A stretch of DNA of 64,000 nucleotides from Chryseobacterium vrystaatense. Lineage in GTDB: Bacteria; Bacteroidota; Bacteroidia; Flavobacteriales; Weeksellaceae. Of this stretch, positions 9,378 through 18,176 are shown one piece after another. The notes under the pieces were generated by a model that saw only the letters and a list, made by a program, of their open reading frames with translations, did not search any database and was not told the DNA's origin. The translations under genes were made by a program, and so were the position numbers. The stretch covers positions 248,001-312,000 of the forward strand of contig NZ_JPRI01000003.1 of NCBI RefSeq assembly GCF_000737765.1, in the 5' to 3' direction. The number at the start of each line of letters is the position of its first letter. Position 1 is the first letter of the stretch.

Positions 9378-9415
9378 AGTCAAATTTGCGAATAAGCGGA
9401 TTTGACTTTATGTTT
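9378..9415 (+). terminator. Intrinsic terminator after the methyltransferase gene
   Basis: AGTCAAAT (9378-9385) pairs with ATTTGACT (9400-9407), with a partly paired loop (TTGC/GCGG), followed by a T-rich run. Confidence 0.68.
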
Positions 9416-9772
9416 TTCGCTTTTTTGTTGGATTTATAGGAATAATGACAGGGTAATCGCGTACAAAACGACAGAGCATTTGCATTTTATTACGAAAAAT
9501 ATTCTCACAAAAACAATCTATTATTGATATTTTAATGTTTTGTATTTATGTTAGTTAATATTAAACATAATTTTATTTATTTTATAGAATTTTTTATTTA
9601 AATCATAATATTTAAGTTGTTTTTTTAAATTTAGGTACTGCTTTTACGAGTCCCGTTTGCCATACTTAAATCATTAATCTCACGAATCCGGGGTTTTTGA
9701 TTTGGAAAACTTCAGCTGTAAATTCGTTAAGATATTCACTGGGATTATTTGATCATGCATAGATTTATATAG

Positions 9773-9877
9773 ATGAAAATAGGGAATGGAGCCATTATTT
9801 CTTTAGTAACTCTGGTCATGGGAAAAGAAAGTGAATATCGGATGAGCAGACCAACACCAGACACCTTAAATAATTAA
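9773..9877 (+). CDS. Possible small upstream open frame (34 residues)
   Basis: ATG at 9773 opens a frame of 34 residues with a hydrophobic stretch (GAIISLVTLVMG), ending in TAA two bases before the LPMO ATG. The tight spacing would allow translational coupling. No homology is recognised and it may be chance; listed because of its position only. Confidence 0.2.
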   Translation: MKIGNGAIISLVTLVMGKESEYRMSRPTPDTLNN

Positions 9878-9879
9878 AT

Positions 9880-11682
9880 ATGATTAAACTTAGAATTCTT
9901 TTCTCAGCAGTACTCGTTTTATGTACTCTGATATTTTCTTCAACACACCTGTCAGCGCATGGATATGTAATGAGTCCGGCCTCTAGGGGCTATCAGGGAA
10001 GTCTGGATAAAACGTCACTCGGTTATAACACTGCATTGAGCTTATATGGCAGCGTTATTAATGAGCCGGGATCTCTGGAAGCCAAAAAAGGATTTCCGGC
10101 ACTTGGCCCGGCTGATGGAATGATTGCTTCTGCCAATGGAAGTATAGGAGGCAATACTGTTCTGGATCTTCAAACTGCCGACCGATGGAAGAAAACCAAT
10201 ATCACAACCGGTGTGAATACTTTCATCTGGAAGTATCTGGCTTATCACGCCACTGCAAAATGGCATTATTATATGACGAAACCAGGATGGAATCCTAATC
10301 AGCCGCTTTCACGTCAGAGCCTGGAGCTTATCGGTGAAGTGATTCATAATGGAACACCACCACAGGATAATACACCGCATCATATTACGATTCCCGCTAA
10401 TCGTCAGGGGTATCATATTATTCTGGCAGTTTGGGATGTTGCAGATACCGCCAATGCATTTTATAATGTAATCGATGTCAACGTACAGTCAACAGTAACG
10501 CCTACAACTCCAGCTGTACCAACTGGATTAACTAAGATTGGAGTAACAGGTTCTTCTGCTAAAATCAGCTGGACATCACAGACAGATGCTGCATCTTACA
10601 CGGTTTTCCGCAATGGACAGGAAGTGCAGAGTGTAAATGTTCCTGAATTTGAAGATCAGGGTTTATCTCCAAGTACCAATTATACTTACGAAGTGCAGGC
10701 GAAAGGTTCTACAGGATTGACTTCACAGAAAAGTGCACCGCTCATTGTAAAGACCAATGACCAAAATGCTCCTGAGAAACCTGTAGCACCATCAAATCTC
10801 CACTCGATGGGAGTCACTGAAAATTCTGTTTCACTGATGTGGACTGCTTCAAGTCATACACAGGGCATTAAAAATTATCAGGTTTTTGAAAATGGGACTA
10901 AAGTGGCAGAAACGGTTCAAACCAGTTTCTTACGGACAGGTTTATCGCAAGATACCGAATACCGCTACACCGTGAAAGCTGTTGCACAGAACGACCAAAT
11001 ATCTGATGCAAGTAATGAATTAAAGATCAGAACGAAGAAAATGGAAGGAGGAAATGGGCAAATATACTGCGGAGCTGAGCAGTATATTCCTGCCAATGCG
11101 TATCCAACAGCTCAGACCGCAGTATTCTATAATTGCAAAATCTGGAAAAACAAATGGTATGCTAATCCTAACGAACTTCCCGGAACCAATATGGTTTGGG
11201 AGGAGATAAGTGCATATACCGAAGGTCCAGATTGTCAGTCAGGTGGTCCGGTTACTTATTGTGGATCACAGGCCTATAATTCTGCAAAGGCTTATTCGGC
11301 TGCTGGTACAAAAGTATTTTATGCCTGCAAAATTTGGGAAAACAAATGGTACGCAAATCCAGGGGAAGTACCCGGAAGCAATTCGGTATGGAAAGTAGTA
11401 AGTGACTGCAGCGAAAGCCAGGAATGCACTGGTTCAGCGCTTAAAGGTCAGGAAGATGGACTTTCAGTAATTGTATCAGATAACCAACTGAATTTTGCGC
11501 CGGAAAGTTACTATGGAAAAATCAGTGAAGTGAATGTATTTAATACCCAGGGGCTTCAAATGGTTTCTTCAAGAAATCCTGTAAAGAACAGTATTAATAT
11601 CAGTGCCCTTCAACCGGGAATCTATTTTGTGAAGATTCTTTATAAAGGTGGGGGAAGTGTAACCAAAACAATCAAAAAATAG
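9880..11682 (+). CDS. Secreted AA10 lytic polysaccharide monooxygenase with Fn3, CBM5/12-like modules and T9SS sorting domain
   Basis: 600 residues in modular order. The signal peptide is 1-26. The AA10 domain spans about 27-205: His27 is the first mature residue (HGYVMSPASRG), His123 in LAYHATAKWHYY is the second histidine of the copper brace, and Phe194 in AFYNVIDV is the axial position. Two fibronectin III domains follow (about 210-292 and 300-386), then two near-identical chitin-binding CBM5/12-like repeats (about 397-447 and 461-511, each with YCG...A.AY...VFY.CKIW.NKWYANP), and a type A T9SS C-terminal domain (about 530-600). The enzyme oxidatively cleaves chitin or cellulose outside the cell; the CBMs favour chitin. 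Export is by Sec, then T9SS. Confidence 0.93.
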   Translation: MIKLRILFSAVLVLCTLIFSSTHLSAHGYVMSPASRGYQGSLDKTSLGYNTALSLYGSVINEPGSLEAKKGFPALGPADGMIASANGSIGGNTVLDLQTADRWKKTNITTGVNTFIWKYLAYHATAKWHYYMTKPGWNPNQPLSRQSLELIGEVIHNGTPPQDNTPHHITIPANRQGYHIILAVWDVADTANAFYNVIDVNVQSTVTPTTPAVPTGLTKIGVTGSSAKISWTSQTDAASYTVFRNGQEVQSVNVPEFEDQGLSPSTNYTYEVQAKGSTGLTSQKSAPLIVKTNDQNAPEKPVAPSNLHSMGVTENSVSLMWTASSHTQGIKNYQVFENGTKVAETVQTSFLRTGLSQDTEYRYTVKAVAQNDQISDASNELKIRTKKMEGGNGQIYCGAEQYIPANAYPTAQTAVFYNCKIWKNKWYANPNELPGTNMVWEEISAYTEGPDCQSGGPVTYCGSQAYNSAKAYSAAGTKVFYACKIWENKWYANPGEVPGSNSVWKVVSDCSESQECTGSALKGQEDGLSVIVSDNQLNFAPESYYGKISEVNVFNTQGLQMVSSRNPVKNSINISALQPGIYFVKILYKGGGSVTKTIKK

Positions 11683-11718
11683 TCTGGTGTAGAAACTCGA
11701 CAAAAGAAAAATTTAACA

Positions 11719-11750
11719 AAAGCCGTCCTTGTATTAAGGGCGGCTTTACG
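11719..11750 (+). terminator. Intrinsic terminator after the LPMO gene
   Basis: A 12-bp stem (11719-11730 with 11736-11747) with loop GTATT contains AAAGCCG/CGGCTTT. The T-run is short, so strength is uncertain. Confidence 0.7.
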
Positions 11751-11880
11751 GTGTTAATAGCTTTAAATAAAATAGCCGTTAAATTTGCTTTTTCGTTACT
11801 TTTCAACATTTAACAACCCTTAACAACCCCTTTGCACCATTATTGTTTTATAGAGTATATAACACCAAAAAAAATAAATT

Positions 11881-12258
11881 ATGTCAGAAAAGAAATTAGC
11901 CGGACTTTGGATTGATACAGAAAAAGCAGTAGTTGTAAAGAATCATGATGCACAGAATGCATTTAAATTTTTCCTTTGCAGCCCCGTGAAAGCAGAAATT
12001 CAACATGGAAACTCAAGTGAAAATGCAGCGAATAATGCTGAACGTACCAATAGAGTAAAGTTCTTTAAAGAAGTAGAACATCTTCTGACCAATTCACAGG
12101 AAGTGTATATTACAGGCCCCGGAACGATTCAGGAAGAGCTTAAAAATTACCTTCACGACACGGCTCAGTTTAAAAATCTTACCATAACATTAGATACAGC
12201 ACAGAAAATGTCGGACGAGCAGGTGCTGGAGACGGTTAAAGATTATTTCAATGCTTAA
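11881..12258 (+). CDS. Small cytoplasmic protein, possibly eRF1-domain-like
   Basis: 125 residues without signal peptide. The start (KKLAGLWIDTEKAVVV) and the later YITGPGTIQEELKNYL resemble bacterial proteins with an archaeal release-factor-like (eRF1 domain 3 / baeRF) fold, in which a G-P-G loop is typical. This is recalled pattern similarity, not alignment. It is a monocistronic gene with a strong terminator shared with the convergent DUF4349 gene. Function is unknown; a stress-related ribosome role has been suggested for such families. Confidence 0.6.
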   Translation: MSEKKLAGLWIDTEKAVVVKNHDAQNAFKFFLCSPVKAEIQHGNSSENAANNAERTNRVKFFKEVEHLLTNSQEVYITGPGTIQEELKNYLHDTAQFKNLTITLDTAQKMSDEQVLETVKDYFNA

Positions 12259-12275
12259 ATCATTGATTATGCAGT

Positions 12276-12308
12276 AAAAATCCGGATATCATAGATATCC
12301 GGATTTTT
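12276..12308. terminator. Bidirectional terminator between 12258 and 12332
   Basis: A 15-bp near-perfect stem (12276-12290 with 12294-12308) has a 3-nt loop, with A and T runs on either side. It serves both convergent genes. Confidence 0.85.
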
Positions 12309-12331
12309 ATTTTAAATGAAAATATCTTTTG

Positions 12332-13192
12332 TTACTTTACTTTTCCTGACTTCCATTTTCTCCACAGAAAAACAAGAAGTGGAATCAGTAAAAAGAATGG
12401 CCAAAATGAAATGATTCCCAATAGAAAACTTACAAAACTGTTCCAACCCTCTGTTACAGAATCACCGAAACGGCTTCCGAAACCTATTTTTGAAGTGGCT
12501 GAGCTTCTTACTTTTTCTTTATATAAACCCAGATTAAGCGTACTGTAATTTACCCGGTCATCTATGAATCTGAGCCTGCCCTCTGCCACGTCTATTTCAT
12601 CTTCCAGTTCGCGGATGGTTTCCTGAATCTCAAGCATGTCCTTTGTCGTAGAAGCACTTCTTAGCATATCCCGATACTTTTCCAGATAGATCTTTTTATT
12701 GGCTAGCTTGATGGAAACATCAGTATATTCTTCAGTAACATCATCAGATGAAATATTTTTGGACAAAACAGATCCAATTCCATTAGAGAATGAGTTGACT
12801 AATGCATCAAAGTTTTTATGAGGTACACGGATAACAAGATCAAGATTGTCGTCTATATCTGTATTTTGGAACTGTTCATTTTGAATATACGCGTTGTTTT
12901 TCTTCAAAATATCTTCAACCTGGTTCTGAGTTTTTTTAATATCTCCCACCTGGAGTTTCATGGTACCGTTTTTAATAATCTTTTTGGCGATGGTATCCAT
13001 CTTTTTAGGTGCTGCAGAAGGTTGAATAGATTTATTTTCGTCCGGCAGAAGTTTCTCACTAATAGTATTTGGAGGAGCAACCTCATATTCAGCAACAGCG
13101 ATTGGCGGGGAGGCATTTGCAGGAGCCTGCTCGGATTTCTTGCATCCGGTTATTGCGAGGATTATGAATAAAGGTAAAAAAAGTTTTATCAT
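12332..13192 (-). CDS. DUF4349 lipoprotein
   Basis: 286 residues. The lipoprotein signal ends in LAITGC (lipobox Cys near residue 16), followed by an alanine/proline-rich linker. The DUF4349 domain (about 65-235) contains an IIKNGTMKLQVGDIKKTQ start and a coiled coil (EIQETIRELEDEIDVAEGRL). A transmembrane helix near the C terminus is followed by a basic tail. The family is widespread in envelope proteins and has no defined function. It is divergent from the DUF2891 gene. Confidence 0.85.
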   Translation of the reverse strand: MIKLFLPLFIILAITGCKKSEQAPANASPPIAVAEYEVAPPNTISEKLLPDENKSIQPSAAPKKMDTIAKKIIKNGTMKLQVGDIKKTQNQVEDILKKNNAYIQNEQFQNTDIDDNLDLVIRVPHKNFDALVNSFSNGIGSVLSKNISSDDVTEEYTDVSIKLANKKIYLEKYRDMLRSASTTKDMLEIQETIRELEDEIDVAEGRLRFIDDRVNYSTLNLGLYKEKVRSSATSKIGFGSRFGDSVTEGWNSFVSFLLGIISFWPFFLLIPLLVFLWRKWKSGKVK

Positions 13193-13341
13193 GAATATTT
13201 TTATTGAAACTTATCAAAAATTATGCTTAAGTGTTTGTTTTGTTTAAAATCCATATTTATTTTAAAAATTATTTGTGATTTGTTTATTTAATCTGATTTA
13301 AAAGATAATTTGAAATCTAAATTATTTTCTATTTTTAATGA

Positions 13342-14409
13342 ATGAAAAAAAGTCTTTTAGCATTCGTATTTTCTCCATTCTTGCTGTATGCCCAGGAAGT
13401 TCCCAAACTTACCGATGAAATGGCAGGTAAATTATTAGAAAAACCCCTTCATTGCATCAATCAGGAATATCCAAATAAAACAGCCCATATCATCAATAAT
13501 GCCGGCGAAGTTAGTCTGACTCCAAAAGACCTTCATCCGAGTTTTTACGGCTGTTTCGACTGGCACAGCTCCGTTCACGGACACTGGATGCTTGTGAGAT
13601 TGCTGAAGACAAAACCTAATCTGGCCAATGCCAAAGACATTGAAAAAATTCTTGACCATTCATTAAATAGAGAAAACCTACAGGCCGAAGCCGAGTATTT
13701 CACAAAATATCAATTGACCACCACGTTTGAAAGAACATATGGCTGGGCCTGGCTGTTGAAACTGGATGAAGAACTGACAACCTGGAACCATCCTAAAGCT
13801 AAGATCTGGCATGAGAATTTAAAACCACTGACAGATCAGATCTTAAAGTCCTGGAAAGCCTATCTTCCTAAGCAAACCTATCCAAACAGAACGGGTGTTC
13901 ATCCTAATACTGCATTTGGTCTGGCTTTCGCGATCGACTGGGCGGTTGCCAATAAGGATAAAGAGTTCGAAAATCAATTGAAAGAAAAAGCAAAGTATTT
14001 TTACGGAAAAGATCAGAAAACACCGGCTTATCTCGAACCGGACGGATCAGACTTCTTTTCGCCAAGCCTTGAAATTGCAGATTTGATGAGAAGAGTACTG
14101 CCACAAAAAGAATTCGTGCAGTGGCTGAACAGTTTCTATGATAAAAAAAGCCTTGAAAATATTGAAAAAATACCAGTTGTAAGCGATCTGAGTGATTATC
14201 AGACTGTACATCTTGTTGGACTTTCTTTTTCTAAAGCATGGTGTATGAAGGGGATATCGAAAGCGCTTCCTGAAGAACACCCTTTGAAAAAAGATTTTAA
14301 GAAAACTGCTGATGTGTTTTTAGCGAATGGACTTCCGTTATTATTTCAGGGAAATTATGGTGGAGATCACTGGCTGGCGAGCTTTGCGGTTTATTCCCTG
14401 GAAGATTAA
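13342..14409 (+). CDS. DUF2891 secreted protein
   Basis: 355 residues with a signal peptide ending in LYAQ. The conserved HPSFYGCFDWHSSVHGHWML stretch (about residues 64-84) and the late motif GNYGGDHWLASFAVYSL at the C terminus match the DUF2891 family. That family looks like an alpha/alpha-barrel hydrolase with conserved His, Asp and Trp residues, but no reaction is established. The next gene follows within 40 bases on the same strand, although that gene has its own promoter. Confidence 0.87.
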   Translation: MKKSLLAFVFSPFLLYAQEVPKLTDEMAGKLLEKPLHCINQEYPNKTAHIINNAGEVSLTPKDLHPSFYGCFDWHSSVHGHWMLVRLLKTKPNLANAKDIEKILDHSLNRENLQAEAEYFTKYQLTTTFERTYGWAWLLKLDEELTTWNHPKAKIWHENLKPLTDQILKSWKAYLPKQTYPNRTGVHPNTAFGLAFAIDWAVANKDKEFENQLKEKAKYFYGKDQKTPAYLEPDGSDFFSPSLEIADLMRRVLPQKEFVQWLNSFYDKKSLENIEKIPVVSDLSDYQTVHLVGLSFSKAWCMKGISKALPEEHPLKKDFKKTADVFLANGLPLLFQGNYGGDHWLASFAVYSLED

Positions 14410-14413
14410 ATGG

Positions 14414-14444
14414 TTGTAAGCACCGAATATATTGGCTACATTTG
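14414..14444 (+). promoter_or_regulatory. Promoter of the AraC-type regulator gene
   Basis: TTG (14414-14416), 20 nt, TACATTTG (14437-14444) matches the Bacteroidetes consensus. The -7 box ends 4 nt before the ATG at 14449, so the transcript probably starts at the A of the start codon. Confidence 0.65.
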
Positions 14445-14448
14445 TCTT

Positions 14449-15294
14449 ATGTCAGCCTTAGAAAAATTCGGTGTTGAAATATTTACTCAACATAATATTT
14501 TCGAGAGAATTTCTGCGGATAAGCCTTTCCGTCCGGAAAACCCTGCCTTTATTTTTATCAAATCGGGTACTATAAAGCTCCGTCAGCATTTCAGTGATTT
14601 GGAGCTCTCTGCCAATATGTTTATGGTAACTGACCCTCAGACCATTTATGAAATGGTTTCTGTAAGCGGTGATTTCCAGTCTAGAATGGTTTCGTACAAA
14701 AGAGATTTTATTTCAGCGTTGTCATTGAAATTCAATAGATTGATTACCTACCGTTATTTCAGGCAGCAGATGAACAGGGGAGTTCCCTTTGCGGAAAATG
14801 AAATGGATGTGGTCTGGAAAAGTGTTAATTTCCTAAAGTATATCCTTGATTCAGAAACAGAAATGCTGTATAAAAAGGAAATGGTAGAACATCTTTTCTC
14901 CGTTTTCTGTTATCAGATGGCAGGAATTATTTCTAAGGAAGATAATAATTCTATGAACCAGATGTCCAGACAGGAGGAAATTGTTTTTGTATTTCTCACT
15001 GATCTTGCAGAACATCATCTCACAGAGAGAACCGTTGAGTTTTATGCCGAACGGCAGTCGATTACAACCAGACATCTTTCTTCGGTAGTAAAATCCATTA
15101 CAGGAAAGTCCGCCAGCCAGATTATTGCTCTGATAGTTATGAATGAGGCAAAAGTGCTTTTGAACTCCTCCAATAAACCTGTTTCAGAGGTTTCTTCAAT
15201 CCTTGGTTTCAGTGATCAATATTCGTTTTCCCACTTTTTTAAAAAACATCTTGAAGTAAGCCCCAGTCAGTACAGACATCAGTTTGAAAATTGA
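14449..15294 (+). CDS. AraC-family transcriptional regulator
   Basis: 281 residues: an N-terminal cupin-like sensing region (about 1-160) and a C-terminal double helix-turn-helix DNA-binding domain (about 180-281) with the family end signature SSILGFSDQYSFSHFFKKHLEVSPSQYR split across residues 255-280. I start at 14449 (MSALEKFGVEIF). An in-frame ATG at 14410 lies inside the promoter. It sits directly before the TolC/HlyD/MFS efflux genes and is the obvious candidate to control them; the ligand is unknown. Confidence 0.92.
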   Translation: MSALEKFGVEIFTQHNIFERISADKPFRPENPAFIFIKSGTIKLRQHFSDLELSANMFMVTDPQTIYEMVSVSGDFQSRMVSYKRDFISALSLKFNRLITYRYFRQQMNRGVPFAENEMDVVWKSVNFLKYILDSETEMLYKKEMVEHLFSVFCYQMAGIISKEDNNSMNQMSRQEEIVFVFLTDLAEHHLTERTVEFYAERQSITTRHLSSVVKSITGKSASQIIALIVMNEAKVLLNSSNKPVSEVSSILGFSDQYSFSHFFKKHLEVSPSQYRHQFEN

Positions 15295-15333
15295 AAATAT
15301 TACATTTGAACATCTTTTTCCAAAATTCAAACA

Positions 15334-15364
15334 TTTGATTGAATTTGCTGCTGCCGTAACTTTG
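15334..15364 (+). promoter_or_regulatory. Promoter of the efflux operon
   Basis: TTTG (15334-15337), 19 nt, TAACTTTG (15357-15364) fits the consensus; the start codon is at 15385. The 90 bases between the AraC gene and this operon would hold the regulator's site, but I could not define repeats in it. Confidence 0.7.
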
Positions 15365-15384
15365 CCTTCGTAAAACAAGGTAAA

Positions 15385-16695
15385 ATGACAAATAATATAA
15401 AAACAGCACTATCACTCGTGATAGCTCTATTTCCTGCGCTGTTTTTTTCTCAACAGATGAAACAGATGACCGCAGGTGAAGCTGCCGATATGGCTGTGAA
15501 AAATCACCAGCAGTTAAAAGTAGCTGCTCAGAATATCGATATCGCAAAACAAAATACAAACATTGTAAAACTTCAAAAGCTCCCTAATATCACGGCCTCT
15601 ACAAGTCAGTTTTATTTAGGCGATGCGGTAGCAATCGATAAAGATTTTTCCAATTCAACCAATATCCCGATGCCTCACTATGGAAGCTCATATGCAGTGC
15701 AGGCAACCCAGTTGATTTTTAAAGGAGGTTTAGTGACCAAATCTATTGAAATGGCTGGTCTACGTGAGCAGCTTTCCGAGTTGGATCTGGAAAAAAATAA
15801 GCTTGATGTGAAATTTTTGGTGATTTCCAATTATCTGGATGTGTATAAAATGGTGAATCAGGAATCTGTTTTTCAGAATAACAAAAAACTGGCTCAGGAA
15901 CGTCTGAAAAATATCCAGAAATTTTATCAGCAGGGAATGGTGACCCGTAATGAGGTGATCCGTGGAGAGCTTGCTATCAAAAATCTGGATCAGGGAATTC
16001 TGACTCTGACCAATAATAAAAAGATCCTTAATTATAATTTGATTATCGCCTTAGGACTGCCTTCCGAAACGGAGATTGTTCCGGTTGAAAGTTTAACGGA
16101 TAAAGAATCGGTGATCGGCATGGATTATTATATGGATCTTGCCCATGACAGCAATCCTCAACTTAGATCTGCAAAGAAAAATATTGATGTTGCTGATAAG
16201 AACATCGAAATCATCAAAACAGATCAGCTACCGACGCTTTCCGGGTTTGGCGGCTATACACTGCAGCGTCCCGTTACCACAAGGAATCCTGTTCTGGATA
16301 TGTATTCAGGAGGATGGCAGGCAGGTGTTTCATTGAGTTATAATATTGATAATTTATACAGAACAAAAGAAAAAGTGAAGCTTGGTGAACTGCAGAAAAC
16401 ACAGGCAGGTGATGCAGTAACGCTGGTTCAGCAGAATGTTGATATGGCTGTCAATGCAGCTTACGTAAAATACCAGGAGTCGATTCAGCAGGCTGATATT
16501 TTAAATGATTCAAAAAGACTGGCAGAAGAAAACTACAAGATCACGGAAGCTAAATATTTAAACCAACTGGCAGTACAGGCTGAAATGATTGATGCGCAGA
16601 ATCAGAAACTCCAATCGGAACTGGATTATGCAAATGCTGAGATCAATGTACTGTATCAATATTACAACCTGCTGAAGGCTGCAGGAACGCTTTAA
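15385..16695 (+). CDS. TolC-family outer-membrane efflux protein
   Basis: 436 residues with a signal peptide ending in FFSQQ. Two internally similar halves of alternating beta hairpins and long alpha-helical coiled coils are typical of TolC channels (for example QLKVAAQNIDIAKQNTNIVK near the start and the related PQLRSAKKNIDVADKNIEII in the second half). It forms the outer-membrane duct of a tripartite exporter with the adaptor and MFS pump that follow (23 bp to the next start). Confidence 0.93.
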   Translation: MTNNIKTALSLVIALFPALFFSQQMKQMTAGEAADMAVKNHQQLKVAAQNIDIAKQNTNIVKLQKLPNITASTSQFYLGDAVAIDKDFSNSTNIPMPHYGSSYAVQATQLIFKGGLVTKSIEMAGLREQLSELDLEKNKLDVKFLVISNYLDVYKMVNQESVFQNNKKLAQERLKNIQKFYQQGMVTRNEVIRGELAIKNLDQGILTLTNNKKILNYNLIIALGLPSETEIVPVESLTDKESVIGMDYYMDLAHDSNPQLRSAKKNIDVADKNIEIIKTDQLPTLSGFGGYTLQRPVTTRNPVLDMYSGGWQAGVSLSYNIDNLYRTKEKVKLGELQKTQAGDAVTLVQQNVDMAVNAAYVKYQESIQQADILNDSKRLAEENYKITEAKYLNQLAVQAEMIDAQNQKLQSELDYANAEINVLYQYYNLLKAAGTL

Positions 16696-16718
16696 TTTAA
16701 AACTGAAAATCAAGGACA

Positions 16719-17831
16719 ATGGAAAACAAGGAACAAACTACTCAAAATACTCAGGCAGCTCCGGCACAGTCAGGGGCAGCAGTTAAAAAGAAACAGAACA
16801 AAAATAATAAGATCAGAGCTATAATTTCTAACGTTATTGTATTTCTGATAATCGGATTCGGGCTTTTCTGGCTGGTCCGGGAATATTTTCATATCGGAGA
16901 CAAGACATATACAGAAGCTGCTCAGGTTGAAGAATTCATCAACCCCATCAATACAAGGGTTTCTGCTTATATTAAAGACATAAAATTTATTGAGCATCAG
17001 AAAGTTAAAAAAGGAGATACTCTCGTAATTCTGGACAAAAATGAATTACTCACTCAGGTAGGCCAGGCAGAAGCTGCTTATCAGAACGCAATGGCGCAGA
17101 GATCTGCAACAAGTTCATCTGTAAATACAGTTTCCAACAATGTAAGTGTGATGGAATCCAATATTGCAGGAGCAAAAGCAAGACTATGGAATGCCGAACA
17201 GAATTTAAACCGATATAAAAATCTTCTTGCAGCAGAAGCGGTAACCAGACAACAATATGATCAGATCAAAACGGAATATGATGCACAAAAAGCAGCGTAT
17301 GAAACATTGGTGAATCAGAAACAGTCTGCTAATCTTACCACAACTGAAGTGAAAAGCAAGTTAGGGATCAATGATGCAGAGATCAAAAGAACAAAATCCG
17401 CATTGGACATGGCAAAGATCAATCTTTCTTATACTGTGATCACGGCACCTTATGACGGAATCATGGGACGGAGAATAATCTCTGAAGGGCAGCTGATCCA
17501 GCCGGGACAACAAGTGGCTACTATCGTTCTGAATGGTCAGAAATGGGTGACAGCTAACTTCTTAGAAAGCCAGATGCCGAATATTAAGATCGGCGAAAAG
17601 ATGACAATGACGGCTGATGCATTGGGCGGAAAGAAATTTGAAGGGGTTGTAACTGCTGTTTCAGCGGCAACTGGTTCAAGATATTCCAGTGTTCCTACAG
17701 ATAACTCTACCGGTAACTTTATCAAAGTACAACAGAGAATTCCCGTGAGAATAGAATTTACCTCTTCCAATAAAAAAGAAGACCTGGAAAAGCTGAGCGC
17801 GGGAATGAATATGAATGTCAATATTAATTAA
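16719..17831 (+). CDS. HlyD/EmrA-family membrane fusion protein
   Basis: 370 residues: a glutamine/lysine-rich cytoplasmic N tail, one transmembrane helix (about 35-52), a biotinyl-lipoyl-like half near INTRVSAYIKDIKFIEHQKV, a long coiled-coil hairpin (about 105-235), then the second lipoyl half ITAPYDGIMGRRIISEGQLI and a beta-barrel region. This is the periplasmic adaptor linking the MFS pump to the TolC-like channel. The absence of a lipobox and the presence of an N-terminal helix point to the EmrA type rather than AcrA. Confidence 0.93.
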   Translation: MENKEQTTQNTQAAPAQSGAAVKKKQNKNNKIRAIISNVIVFLIIGFGLFWLVREYFHIGDKTYTEAAQVEEFINPINTRVSAYIKDIKFIEHQKVKKGDTLVILDKNELLTQVGQAEAAYQNAMAQRSATSSSVNTVSNNVSVMESNIAGAKARLWNAEQNLNRYKNLLAAEAVTRQQYDQIKTEYDAQKAAYETLVNQKQSANLTTTEVKSKLGINDAEIKRTKSALDMAKINLSYTVITAPYDGIMGRRIISEGQLIQPGQQVATIVLNGQKWVTANFLESQMPNIKIGEKMTMTADALGGKKFEGVVTAVSAATGSRYSSVPTDNSTGNFIKVQQRIPVRIEFTSSNKKEDLEKLSAGMNMNVNIN

Positions 17832-17875
17832 GACTGAAAGACATCAGACATCAGATTTCAGACCTTGAATGCTGA
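17821..17875 (+). repeat. Direct repeat copy 1 (includes the end of the HlyD gene)
   Basis: This 55-bp segment recurs at 17949-18003, offset 128 bp, with 4 mismatches. The left copy includes the last codons and stop of the adaptor gene, so the spacer seems to have grown by partial tandem duplication. It contains heptad units TCAGANN. Confidence 0.85.
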
Positions 17876-18176
17876 AGATTATAGACAAAATAACAAGGTC
17901 TGTTGTCTGTAATCTGTCAAAGCCATTATTTGCTGAGGACACGAATAAATATTAATTAAGACTGAAAGACATCACATATCAGATTTCAGACTTTAAATGC
18001 TGATTTGTAAAGAATTAATGTATTTCATATGTCATCTGAACAAAAAGGAACTTAAAATAAGTTTTGCAAAATTAAGAATAAAAGATATCAGGTTTCAGGC
18101 TTTTTAGTGAAGGAGAAATTAAAGATGGAATAGTAAAGTCTGTTATCTGAAATCTGACATCTAGTATCTAAAAAAC
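17832..18176. other. Intergenic region made of duplicated heptad arrays
   Basis: 345 bp between the adaptor and MFS genes. It holds the 55-bp direct repeat (17821-17875 and 17949-18003). It also has two bipartite heptad arrays: left-type units start at 17837, 17844, 17851 and 17858 with right-type units at 17899, 17906 and 17913; then left-type at 17965-17986 with right-type at 18139, 18146, 18153, 18160 and 18167. No promoter matching the consensus was seen, so the MFS gene is probably cotranscribed. Confidence 0.7.
17949..18003 (+). repeat. Direct repeat copy 2
   Basis: Second copy of the 55-bp segment at 17821-17875 with 4 substitutions. It carries a cryptic copy of the adaptor gene's final bases. 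Confidence 0.85.

Larger units (their letters stand above)
9307..9879. other. Long intergenic region before the LPMO gene
   Basis: 573 bp. The first part holds a terminator (9378-9415). The middle (about 9470-9640) is very AT-rich with no feature I can support. The last 110 bases contain a 34-codon open frame ending 2 nt before the LPMO start. No consensus TAnnTTTG promoter was found for the LPMO gene, so its promoter or regulator site is not assigned. Confidence 0.6.
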
